From the NCBI GenBank assembly GCA_900539645.1, contig UQCY01000046.1, positions 1 through 12,975 on the forward strand: DNA of 12,975 bases, written 5' to 3'. Positions within the stretch are counted from its first letter, which is position 1; every line of letters begins with the position of its first letter. The notes beneath the pieces were generated by a model. That model did not search any database, had not been told where the DNA came from, and was given only the letters and a program-made list of their open reading frames with translations. Positions 5,930-12,931 of the stretch are shown in pieces. The position numbers and the translations under genes were made by a program. This DNA comes from an uncultured Clostridium sp. GTDB taxonomy: Bacteria > Bacillota > Clostridia > Peptostreptococcales > Peptostreptococcaceae.

Positions 5930-7177
5930 ATGAGAATGTTATTAGTAGGTGCCGGAGCAGTCGGTGAATCAATTTTAAGGATTTTAAAAGAAAGAGATAA
6001 AAGTAGCAATTGGCTAGAGCTTGTAGTTGTTTCTGACTACGATTTAGAGAGAGCAAAAGAGGTTTGTGATAATCTAGGAGATTATGATAGATTTAAGCCT
6101 GAATTTGTAGATGCAAAATCAAAAGAAAGTATGAAAGAACTTGTAAAAAAATATAACTTAGATTTTGTTATGGATGCAACAGCTCCATTTTTAAGTAATT
6201 ATATATTTGATGCAGCATTTGAAGCAGGAGTAAACTACGGAAATATGGGAACTTGGTCTGTTCCAATGGAAAATCCTGCATTTGGTTTAGGTATAGAAAA
6301 TAGTTATACAGAGCCTATGACAAAATACAACTTTGATAGACACGAAAAATGGGCAGAAAATGGACAGTTAGCTTGTATATGCATGGGAATAGATCCAGGA
6401 GTTGTAAATGTATTTGCAAAATACGCAGCAACAGAATTATTTGATGAAATAAAAGAAATACATGTAAAAGACGGTGGAAATCTTCAGATACCTTCTGCAG
6501 ATAAAGACGATATTATATTTGGATTTAATGTGTGGACGGTTTTAGATGAATGTATGAATCCTAATGTTGAATGGGATAAAAACAACGGTGGATTTATAGT
6601 AGAAGATGCCTTTGCTGGTGAAGAAAAATTTGATATGCCAGAAGTAGGTGAAAACACATTAGTCAAAATTGAGCACGAAGAAACTGTTACAATGCCTAGA
6701 TACCTTGAACAGTACGGACTAGAAAGAGTTACGTATAAAATATCTCTTGATGAAAACTTAATGAACGCATTAAAAGTTATAGATAAGTTAGGACTTAGAG
6801 GAACTAAGCCTGTAGAAGTCGGTGGAGTGAAGGTTTCACCTAGAGATGTTGTAGCTGCGTGTGCTCCTCAGCCTAAAGATATAGGAAATGAAATGGTTGG
6901 AGAAATGTGCGTTGGTATACATTGTAAAGGAATTAAAGACGGCAAAGAAAAAGAAATAATGATGTACCAGACATTTGATAATCAGGAATCTATGAAGGAT
7001 TGGGGAATGCAGGCTGTAGTTGCTCAGACAGGATTTGGAGCAGCAATAGCAATAGAGCTTATAGGTAGAGGAATATGGACAGGAGAAGGTGTATACTCTC
7101 CAGAATATTTTGATCCGATGCCATACCTAAACATAATGGATGAAGCTGGATTTGATTATAAAATAAAAGAAATGTAA
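5930..7177 (+). CDS. Saccharopine dehydrogenase-family NAD(P)-dependent oxidoreductase
   Basis: A 415-aa soluble enzyme. It starts with a Rossmann beta strand and dinucleotide loop, MRMLLVGAGAVGES (G7-x-G9-x-x-G12), followed by an acidic end of the second strand (VVSDYD), and then the saccharopine-dehydrogenase type C-terminal region with a conserved ACICMGIDPGVVNVFAKY segment and VSPRDVVAACAP near residue 305. The family includes saccharopine reductase, lysine 6-dehydrogenase and carboxynorspermidine synthase; all make or break secondary amines joining an amino acid to a keto acid or aldehyde. I cannot name the substrate. No lysine-pathway gene is adjacent. The ATG at 5930 follows AGAGGAG at nine bases. 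The gene is preceded by a glycine riboswitch and its terminator and followed by a strong terminator, so it forms a single-gene, glycine-responsive unit. That context points to glycine or a glycine-derived amine as a metabolite (inference). Confidence 0.85.
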   Translation: MRMLLVGAGAVGESILRILKERDKSSNWLELVVVSDYDLERAKEVCDNLGDYDRFKPEFVDAKSKESMKELVKKYNLDFVMDATAPFLSNYIFDAAFEAGVNYGNMGTWSVPMENPAFGLGIENSYTEPMTKYNFDRHEKWAENGQLACICMGIDPGVVNVFAKYAATELFDEIKEIHVKDGGNLQIPSADKDDIIFGFNVWTVLDECMNPNVEWDKNNGGFIVEDAFAGEEKFDMPEVGENTLVKIEHEETVTMPRYLEQYGLERVTYKISLDENLMNALKVIDKLGLRGTKPVEVGGVKVSPRDVVAACAPQPKDIGNEMVGEMCVGIHCKGIKDGKEKEIMMYQTFDNQESMKDWGMQAVVAQTGFGAAIAIELIGRGIWTGEGVYSPEYFDPMPYLNIMDEAGFDYKIKEM

Positions 7178-7215
7178 ACGTATAAGTTAATAACTTTAGG
7201 ATAGTGAAGTCATAG

Positions 7216-7263
7216 AAAAACTCCTCTACAGGCAATCAAGTTGCATTGTAGAGGAGTTTTTTT
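7216..7263. terminator. Bidirectional terminator between converging genes
   Basis: A perfect 15-bp stem (7216-7230 with 7247-7261) is flanked by A5 on one side and T7 on the other, with a small GCAA/TTGC stem inside the loop. It can end both the oxidoreductase transcript and the opposing GGDEF transcript. Confidence 0.93.
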
Positions 7264-7299
7264 CTATCTTCTTCAATACACTAAGTTAGTTATTATTCT

Positions 7300-8448
7300 C
7301 TATTCTTGTAATTCTTCGTTTGCGTCAGGCATCCATGATGTTTTAAACCTTCTTTTGTTTTTACACATCATATAATCTGTTCTACTCACTAAATCAAATA
7401 TAGATTTATCATAACCAAATTTATAAGAGTCATATCCTAAAGAAGTAATCATTTTAATATCGTGTAGTTTGTTGTAGGAAGATACCACAGATTGGAATAA
7501 CTCTATATATCGTTCAACTTTTTCTTTAGGTTCGTTTTTGATAAGAATAATGAACTCATCACCACCTATTCTAAAACAGTTGCCGATATCTTCAAAAGTA
7601 TCTTCTATACTATCTGCTAAATTTTGTATTAATTTATCCCCATGAGAATAACCAAAATTATTATTTACGTATTTAATATCTGACAAATCTATAGAAATAG
7701 CCCAATATGAATTAAAATCATTTATATTTTTATCATCTTCTGTTAACTGCTTTTCAAAAGACTGCCTATTTTTCATTGATGTAAGGATATCTTTATATAC
7801 TAGTTTTTCTCTCATATATATCAATGTTTTATTTCTGTATTCTTTTACAAAATTATCAATAAGGGCAACTGTAGCCACTATTGAGAATATTAAAATTCCT
7901 AAAATTATTATCTCTATACTTTCACCCAAAGTACCGCCTATTATGCTAAGTATAAGTATTAAATTAGCTGAAGAAAAAATAGGGGTAATACTTTTTTCTC
8001 TATATATATTTGCAGCTAAAAATGTAGTAAGCAGTAAACCAATAAAAAGTATTATATAAATAAAAGTATCAGAATGTTCTACTGGGAAAATAGATACATT
8101 ATCTAATAAAAATACCGCAATCGTAACGACAACTGCAAATCTATTAACTAGCTTTATAAAATGAAAGTATTTACTATTACAATATGCCTGATAAAGTTTT
8201 AATAGAGGAATTATAGATAATCCTAAAAATAAAAATCCATAGCTTGTATCAGGATATCTAGATGAGAACAATGGAATTGCTATCATAGAATCAAACAATC
8301 CTAGATATAAAAAATCCATAGAACTTACTTCATTCATATACCTATCTAAAAGTGAAAACATAAAAATTGTAAATAATCCGTATAAAAAAAGCATATAATT
8401 TGTGTTTAATATCAACTTTTGACTTGTCAAAATTAAATCCCCTACCAT
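7300..8448 (-). CDS. Membrane-bound GGDEF-domain protein (probable diguanylate cyclase)
   Basis: A 382-aa protein that should make cyclic di-GMP from GTP. About seven hydrophobic helices fill residues 10-205, forming a sensor region I do not recognise. A cytoplasmic GGDEF domain follows from about 218. It starts DILTSMKNR (from 220), and carries D254, N262 and D271 in the metal- and guanine-contacting positions of the DLSDIKYVNNNFGYSHGD segment, with an intact RIGGDEF (GGDEF at 295-299). The inhibitory RxxD site normally five residues ahead of GGDEF is absent, so product feedback at that site is not expected. No EAL or HD-GYP domain is attached. The start is placed at ATG 8448, which has GAGGTG six bases upstream; a TTG at 8466 would put that ribosome site inside the gene. 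It is transcribed alone, convergent with the oxidoreductase. Confidence 0.9.
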   Translation of the reverse strand: MVGDLILTSQKLILNTNYMLFLYGLFTIFMFSLLDRYMNEVSSMDFLYLGLFDSMIAIPLFSSRYPDTSYGFLFLGLSIIPLLKLYQAYCNSKYFHFIKLVNRFAVVVTIAVFLLDNVSIFPVEHSDTFIYIILFIGLLLTTFLAANIYREKSITPIFSSANLILILSIIGGTLGESIEIIILGILIFSIVATVALIDNFVKEYRNKTLIYMREKLVYKDILTSMKNRQSFEKQLTEDDKNINDFNSYWAISIDLSDIKYVNNNFGYSHGDKLIQNLADSIEDTFEDIGNCFRIGGDEFIILIKNEPKEKVERYIELFQSVVSSYNKLHDIKMITSLGYDSYKFGYDKSIFDLVSRTDYMMCKNKRRFKTSWMPDANEELQE

Positions 8449-8483
8449 AAAAAACACCTCTTGCAAATAATTCTATTAAGATA

Positions 8484-8492
8484 ATTATAGCA
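8484..8492 (-). promoter_or_regulatory. Extended -10 promoter of the GGDEF gene
   Basis: On the minus strand TGCTATAAT (8492-8484) is a perfect extended -10 element, about 36 bp before the start codon. No good -35 sequence is present at the expected distance, which extended -10 promoters can tolerate. Confidence 0.62.
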
Positions 8493-8589
8493 CATAACGA
8501 TTATTAAAAATTTTTTTTCAAAAAAATTGATATTTTTTTAAAATTAAACTCAAGCCGTTGAAAATACTAGGTTTACTAAAATTAAAAAG

Positions 8590-8606
8590 TTTATCTTTAA
8601 GATAAA
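8590..8606. promoter_or_regulatory. 17-bp palindrome upstream of the clpB operon promoter
   Basis: TTTATCTT-T-AAGATAAA is a perfect inverted repeat with 8-bp arms. Part of its right side, AGATAAAT (8600-8607), recurs at 8623-8630, 23 bp on, and the -35 element starts at 8648. It could be an operator for the winged-helix protein encoded first in the operon, but AT-rich palindromes also arise by chance. Confidence 0.35.
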
Positions 8607-8647
8607 TAAAAGTTAGCGTAAGAGATAAATTTTCACAAAAAATTGCT

Positions 8648-8676
8648 TTGACATTCATTTAAAAAAGGACTATGAT
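8648..8676 (+). promoter_or_regulatory. Sigma-A promoter of the winged-helix/unknown/clpB operon
   Basis: A consensus TTGACA (8648-8653) lies 17 bp from TATGAT (8671-8676). Transcription would start near 8683, only some 20-30 nt before the first start codon. No CIRCE (TTAGCACTC-N9-GAGTGCTAA) or CtsR heptad repeat is seen around it. Confidence 0.85.
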
Positions 8677-8703
8677 AGGGTTAACGAAAGAGGAAGAAAC
8701 GAG

Positions 8704-9120
8704 GTGAGTAAAGTGCTTGAAATAAATAGTTCATCAAAAGTTGATGTAGATCAAAAATATACAGAAAGTAGAAACCTCGTACCCAAGAAGGATAAGTATT
8801 CAAATATATGCTTAAAAAATTTCGTCAAGGTTGTAGAAGGGTCTTATACAAAAAAAGATTTAATTCCACTTATGCTTATAGAAGCTATGGATAGAGAGAA
8901 TAAGATAAGAATGACTTTAGATGAAATGGCAGAAATCTTTGATTATCCGAAAACATCTCTTTCGACATTGTTTACAAAGTTGAAGAAAAGAGACTTTATT
9001 CAGAGGGTAAGAAATGGGGAGTATATGATAAACCCAGCTATCTCTTATAAGGGCAGCAAACCAGAAAGAGATCAGCTAATGGAGGAGTACAATTCCTTAT
9101 CCAAGAAAAAATATAAATAG
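8704..9120 (+). CDS. Small winged-helix protein resembling plasmid RepL replication proteins
   Basis: A 138-aa basic protein. Residues 50-115 form a winged helix: helix LIPLMLIEAMDREN, then MTLDEMAEIFDYPKTSLSTLFTKLKKRDFIQ as the helix-turn-helix, and a wing ending RNGEYMINPAI. The wing and its YMINP end recall the RepL family of Firmicute plasmid replication proteins (family resemblance from memory). Residues 1-35 look unstructured, and the C-terminus is lysine-rich. No plasmid or phage gene surrounds it, so a chromosomal transcription regulator is more likely than a replication initiator. The start is uncertain: GTG 8704 has AGAGGA nine bases upstream, while GTG 8713 would use GAGGTGA at 8701-8707. 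It heads a tight cluster, 15 bp before the next gene and upstream of clpB, and may regulate the operon (inference). Confidence 0.75.
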   Translation: MSKVLEINSSSKVDVDQKYTESRNLVPKKDKYSNICLKNFVKVVEGSYTKKDLIPLMLIEAMDRENKIRMTLDEMAEIFDYPKTSLSTLFTKLKKRDFIQRVRNGEYMINPAISYKGSKPERDQLMEEYNSLSKKKYK

Positions 9121-9135
9121 GAAGAAGGGATTTAG

Positions 9136-9729
9136 ATGCTGAAGCTAGATAGAAATATACTCCAGTGGTTTGATTCCTTTTTTGAAGAACAGAGAACTTC
9201 TCTTCAAAAAAGTAACTTTATCTGTAAACTATATAAATTTGAAGATAAAGGCAGACAAAAGACAGCTCTTACTTTAGAAAAGGATAATCCAAAGTACTGG
9301 AAGATATACTTTGAAATGCCACAAGAGTTGGCGGTAAAGCTTGAAAAAAACGTACATCCAATTTTTAGGGAGTATATATATGAACAAATATCAATATACA
9401 ACAATAACAGAATGTATAATTTTATAAACTCTAATCTAATTGGAGTATTCAACAATGTAGCCTTTTACAGCTATGATCAAAATTCAGGTGCATACACTAT
9501 GAATTTTAGAAACTCATTCTTAGAAAAATGCAACAATCTCATGGTTGGAGAGGATAGACAGATTGATACAAATCTATATTTAAATGCATCTTCAAATGAT
9601 TTGTTTAGATTTTTCAATGAGGATAAGAGTTTTGTAATGAATTTAAGGTTTGATACTACTAGGGGAGAAAATCTTCTAGATAGTTTAATAGATTTGAGAA
9701 AATCTATAATAATAAATGATAGAGCATAA
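9136..9729 (+). CDS. Unrecognised 197-aa protein between the winged-helix gene and clpB
   Basis: I do not recognise this protein. It is soluble, with no signal peptide or membrane segment. It is rich in Asn, Phe and Tyr, has an amphipathic N-terminal helix (LDRNILQWFDSFFEEQR), a basic/aromatic middle, and a segment MYNFINSNLIGVFNNVAFYSYDQNSGAYTMNF (92-123) that suggests alternating beta strands. There are several charged helices near the C-terminus. No catalytic motif or metal-binding pattern is apparent. It is 15 bp after the winged-helix gene and 17 bp before clpB, with ribosome sites AAGAAGGGA before it and GGAGGGA before clpB, so cotranslation from one mRNA is very likely. A partner, adaptor or client of ClpB is a reasonable guess from position only. 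Confidence 0.85.
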   Translation: MLKLDRNILQWFDSFFEEQRTSLQKSNFICKLYKFEDKGRQKTALTLEKDNPKYWKIYFEMPQELAVKLEKNVHPIFREYIYEQISIYNNNRMYNFINSNLIGVFNNVAFYSYDQNSGAYTMNFRNSFLEKCNNLMVGEDRQIDTNLYLNASSNDLFRFFNEDKSFVMNLRFDTTRGENLLDSLIDLRKSIIINDRA

Positions 9730-9746
9730 AAATGGAGGGATAGATT

Positions 9747-12341
9747 ATGGACGTAGAAAAAATGACAGTAAGAGTACAGAAGAGTCTGAATGAAGCTTTC
9801 CAAGAGGCTGTCAGACATAACAACCAGCAGGTTGATACAATACATTTATTTTCAGCATTAATGAATCAGGAAGATGGATTAATTCCTAATATAATAGAAA
9901 AAATGGGAATATCTCCAGATTCAGTTAGAAGATCTGTAGAAAATGAATTAGATAGAATACCTAAAGTTTATGGGGAAGGAGCTCAATCTCAGGGGGTTAC
10001 AGCTACTAGAAGAATAAACGAGGTACTTTTAAAAGCAGAAGAAATATCAAAGGACTTCAAAGATTCATATATAAGTGTTGAACACGTTATGCTTGCTATT
10101 ATAGAGCTTGAAAAAAATACAGCTACAGGCAAGATATTAAAAGAATTTGGTATAACTAAGGATGCATTCTTAGGTGTACTTCACCAGGTAAGGGGAAATC
10201 AGAGAGTAGATACTCAGGATCCAGAGGGTACATACGATGCATTAGCTAAATACGGTACAAATTTAGTAGATTTAGCTAAAAAGAATAAATTAGACCCAGT
10301 AATTGGTAGAGATGACGAAATAAGACGTGTTATCAGAATATTATCAAGAAGAACTAAAAACAACCCAGTTTTAATAGGTGAACCTGGTGTTGGTAAAACT
10401 GCAATAGTTGAAGGGTTAGCAGAAAGAATAGTTAGAGGAGATGTTCCTGAAGGTCTAAAAGACAAAATAATATTCTCACTTGATATGGGTGCATTAATAG
10501 CAGGTGCAAAATACAGAGGAGAATTTGAAGAAAGATTAAAAGCAGTACTTAAAGAAGTTCAGGGCTCTGATGGTAAGATAATATTATTCATAGATGAAAT
10601 CCACAATATAGTTGGAGCAGGTAAAACAGAAGGATCTATGGATGCAGGTAACTTAATAAAACCAATGCTTGCTAGAGGTGAATTAAACTGCATAGGTGCT
10701 ACAACATTCGACGAATATAGAAAATATATAGAAAAGGATAAAGCACTAGAAAGAAGATTCCAGACAGTAATAGCAGAAGAACCTAGTGTTGAAGATACAA
10801 TATCAATACTAAGAGGATTAAAAGAAAGATTTGAAATACATCATGGTATAAGAATCCACGATAATGCAATAGTTGCAGCTGCAAAATTATCAGATAGATA
10901 TATAAGTGATAGATTCCTACCAGATAAAGCTATAGATTTAATAGATGAAGCTAGTGCAATGATAAGAAGTGAAATAGACTCTCTTCCAACAGAACTAGAC
11001 TCAATAAGAAGAAAATTATTTACTCTAGAAACTGAAAGAGAAGCACTTCTAAAAGAAGAAGACGATAAGAGTAAAGCAAGATTAATAGATATACAGAGAG
11101 AAATAGCTGAATTAAAATCTATGAATGATGAAATGACAGCTAAATACGATAAAGAAAAATCTTACATAACAGAAATTAAAAACTTAAAATCTCAGTTAGA
11201 TGATGCTAGAGGTAGAGTAGAAAAATACGAAAGAGAATACGACTATAATAAAGCAGCTGAAGTTAAATACAGTGAAATACCTCACTTAGAAGAATCTATA
11301 AAAGAAAAAGAAGAACGGATGAAAAATGCATCTGAAACACCACTTCTAAAAGAAGATGTAACAGAAGACGAAATATCAGAAATAGTATCAAAATGGACTG
11401 GTATACCTGTTACAAAACTTCTTGAAGGAGAAAGAGAAAAACTTCTTAAACTAGAAGATGAATTACATAAGAGAGTAATAGGTCAGGATAAGGCTGTTAC
11501 AGCTGTATCTGATGCTGTAATAAGAGCAAGAGCTGGACTAAAAGATGAAAATAAACCAATAGGATCATTCATATTCTTAGGACCTACAGGTGTTGGTAAA
11601 ACAGAACTTGCAAAAACTTTAGCTAGAAACTTATTCGATAGCGAAGATAATATAATCAGAATAGATATGTCTGAGTACATGGAAAAACACTCAGTATCTA
11701 GATTAGTTGGTCCACCTCCAGGATATGTAGGATACGAAGAAGGAGGACAGCTAACTGAAGCTGTAAGAAGAAAACCATACTCAGTTATACTATTCGACGA
11801 AATAGAAAAAGCTCACGAAGACGTATTTAATATATTCTTACAGATATTAGATGACGGTAGACTTACAGACAACAAAGGTAAAACAGTTGACTTCAAGAAT
11901 ACTATAATCATAATGACATCTAATATAGGTAGTCAGTACTTACTTGAATCAGGTGGAAACATAACTGAAGAAGTAAATGATGTTGTAATGAGCGAAATGA
12001 AACACAGATTTAAACCAGAATTCCTAAACAGAGTAGACGATATTATAATGTTCACTCCTCTAAATAGAGAAGAAATCAAACAGATAATAGATATATTCAT
12101 GCAGGGATTAAGAAATAGATTAGCAGATAGAGAAATAAAAATAGAACTTACTGATGGAGCTAAAGAAGTAATGATAAATGAAGGCTATGACCCAGTATAT
12201 GGAGCTAGACCATTAAAGAGATACATCAGTGGTACATTAGAAACTATGCTTGCTAAGAAATTAATCTCAGGCGAAATATACAATGGATCTACTGTTGTAA
12301 TAGATGGAGCTGGAGATAATATAAATATAACAGTTAAATAG
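9747..12341 (+). CDS. clpB: ATP-dependent protein disaggregase ClpB
   Basis: An 864-aa Hsp100 chaperone, full length for ClpB, that forms hexamers in the cytoplasm and threads aggregated proteins through its pore with DnaK help. The Clp N-domain (about 1-145) is followed by NBD1, with Walker A GEPGVGKT (211-218), pore tyrosine in AKYRGEF (Y256) and Walker B FIDEIHN (D283-E284). A long coiled-coil middle domain (about 400-525) distinguishes ClpB from ClpA, ClpE and ClpX. NBD2 has Walker A GPTGVGKT (612-619), pore loop GYVGY (659-663) and Walker B LFDEIEKAH (D684-E685), then a C-terminal domain with GARPLKR. I see no ClpP-binding IGF/L loop. The ATG at 9747 follows GGAGGGA. It is last in the operon with the RepL-like and unknown genes, and a terminator follows. 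The usual heat-shock operators are not seen near the operon promoter. Confidence 0.97.
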   Translation: MDVEKMTVRVQKSLNEAFQEAVRHNNQQVDTIHLFSALMNQEDGLIPNIIEKMGISPDSVRRSVENELDRIPKVYGEGAQSQGVTATRRINEVLLKAEEISKDFKDSYISVEHVMLAIIELEKNTATGKILKEFGITKDAFLGVLHQVRGNQRVDTQDPEGTYDALAKYGTNLVDLAKKNKLDPVIGRDDEIRRVIRILSRRTKNNPVLIGEPGVGKTAIVEGLAERIVRGDVPEGLKDKIIFSLDMGALIAGAKYRGEFEERLKAVLKEVQGSDGKIILFIDEIHNIVGAGKTEGSMDAGNLIKPMLARGELNCIGATTFDEYRKYIEKDKALERRFQTVIAEEPSVEDTISILRGLKERFEIHHGIRIHDNAIVAAAKLSDRYISDRFLPDKAIDLIDEASAMIRSEIDSLPTELDSIRRKLFTLETEREALLKEEDDKSKARLIDIQREIAELKSMNDEMTAKYDKEKSYITEIKNLKSQLDDARGRVEKYEREYDYNKAAEVKYSEIPHLEESIKEKEERMKNASETPLLKEDVTEDEISEIVSKWTGIPVTKLLEGEREKLLKLEDELHKRVIGQDKAVTAVSDAVIRARAGLKDENKPIGSFIFLGPTGVGKTELAKTLARNLFDSEDNIIRIDMSEYMEKHSVSRLVGPPPGYVGYEEGGQLTEAVRRKPYSVILFDEIEKAHEDVFNIFLQILDDGRLTDNKGKTVDFKNTIIIMTSNIGSQYLLESGGNITEEVNDVVMSEMKHRFKPEFLNRVDDIIMFTPLNREEIKQIIDIFMQGLRNRLADREIKIELTDGAKEVMINEGYDPVYGARPLKRYISGTLETMLAKKLISGEIYNGSTVVIDGAGDNINITVK

Positions 12342-12425
12342 GCGTACCCTGTTTTCAAAAGCTATTAGATAAAATATAATAAGCTTGAAAAATTAAATTA
12401 GATATATGTGTAGCCCTACCAAAAG

Positions 12426-12471
12426 TGCTGCTGTTAAGATATTATGATAGATATCTTGCAGCAGCATTTTT
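12426..12471 (+). terminator. Rho-independent terminator after clpB
   Basis: A long stem joins TGCTGCTG (12426-12433) with CAGCAGCA (12459-12466), continued by AAGATAT (12436-12442) with ATATCTT (12451-12457) across a one-base bulge. Five T residues follow. Between clpB and this stem a TATAAT (12375-12380) with a weak TTTTCA upstream might start a short transcript of about 85 nt, but the support is thin. Confidence 0.88.
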
Positions 12472-12523
12472 ATTGTAAAAAATAAATATAAAAAAAATAA
12501 TATATAAAAATAAATAGATAACT

Positions 12524-12552
12524 TTGAAAAAGTTTGCAAATAATGTTAAAAT
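12524..12552 (+). promoter_or_regulatory. Promoter of a candidate small RNA
   Basis: TTGAAA (12524-12529) lies 17 bp from TAAAAT (12547-12552), each one base from consensus. The start would be near 12559. It is followed by stacked hairpins and a terminator rather than by a gene. Confidence 0.6.
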
Positions 12553-12558
12553 AAAAAC

Positions 12559-12668
12559 CGCAAGAAAACGTTTCTTGAAATGGTTGGTTGTCGTGGTAAA
12601 ACAATCAATTATAAAAAATAATAATCTGCGTGTAGAATGGGACCCTTAGAAGACCCATTCTTTTTTTT
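12559..12668 (+). ncRNA. Candidate intergenic small RNA of about 110 nt
   Basis: From the inferred start the RNA would form a CAAGAAA-ACG-TTTCTTG hairpin, a second stem TTGGTTGT with ACAATCAA (one G-U), an AT-rich linker, and a terminator. I see no ribosome site. A 13-codon frame starting at ATG 12579 (MVGCRGKTINYKK) exists, but has no Shine-Dalgarno sequence. It matches no RNA family that I recall. It is separated from clpB by a terminator and from the next gene by its own terminator and a new promoter, so it reads as an independent unit. Existence is inferred from the promoter-hairpin-terminator layout. Confidence 0.5.
12634..12668 (+). terminator. Terminator of the candidate small RNA
   Basis: AGAATGGG (12634-12641) pairs with CCCATTCT (12654-12661) around a 12-nt loop, followed by a run of eight T residues ending at 12668. 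No coding region lies between this and the clpB terminator. Confidence 0.88.
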
Positions 12669-12850
12669 GTAAAAAATTTTTAACAAAATTATTATATACT
12701 TGCAAATCTTTTATAAACTGATAAAAAATAAAAAAATTTTTTGAATTGTAAAAAATACTAAGCAATTGAAATTTCAATAGATTGAATAAAGAAGAAAAAT
12801 TGCATGTGATGTTAATTTTCTGAAAACAGAAAAAACTATGAAAAAATGTA
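12669..12850. other. Gene-free AT-rich stretch with two short palindromes
   Basis: No open frame of note. It holds a perfect 14-bp palindrome ATTGAAATTTCAAT (12765-12778) and an inverted repeat TTTTCTG-AAAA-CAGAAAA (12816-12833). The second ends 18 bp before the -35 of the SAM-riboswitch promoter and could be an operator. Both are short and AT-rich, so chance is possible. Confidence 0.4.
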
Positions 12851-12879
12851 TTGACAAAATTTACGAAAAATTATATAGT
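12851..12879 (+). promoter_or_regulatory. Sigma-A promoter of the SAM-riboswitch transcript
   Basis: A consensus TTGACA (12851-12856) lies 17 bp from TATAGT (12874-12879). The start would be near 12886, about 45 nt before the riboswitch. Confidence 0.85.
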
Positions 12880-12931
12880 ATTAATCAAGATAGATGAACA
12901 CAAAACATCAAATAGAAAAAATTAATAAACA

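Noticed and set aside
5546..5967. Open frames at 5546-5740 and 5728-5967 that could be read as a frameshifted pseudogene or a 79-aa protein with a TTG start.
   Set aside because: The higher G+C and apparent coding character come from the glycine riboswitch; conserved aptamer cores lie across both frames, neither has a ribosome site, and the second overlaps the true oxidoreductase start.
8449..8466. TTG start for the GGDEF protein, six residues upstream.
   Set aside because: The ribosome site GAGGTG falls within those codons and is correctly placed for the ATG at 8448.
8600..8640. Possible CIRCE-like element (GTTAGCGTAAGAG) before the clpB operon.
   Set aside because: The inverted-repeat partner of CIRCE is missing and the match to TTAGCACTC is poor.
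8704..9120. Integrated plasmid or replication origin, because of the RepL-like protein.
   Set aside because: No iterons, other plasmid genes, integrase or mobile-element ends are nearby; the gene sits in an operon with clpB.
9477..9845. Minus-strand 122-aa frame across the 197-aa gene and the start of clpB.
   Set aside because: Antisense to two well-supported genes with proper ribosome sites; its composition is what an AT-rich antisense strand gives.
12579..12620. Thirteen-codon peptide MVGCRGKTINYKK inside the candidate small RNA.
   Set aside because: No Shine-Dalgarno sequence before the ATG, and the frame overlaps a predicted stem; kept only as a note.
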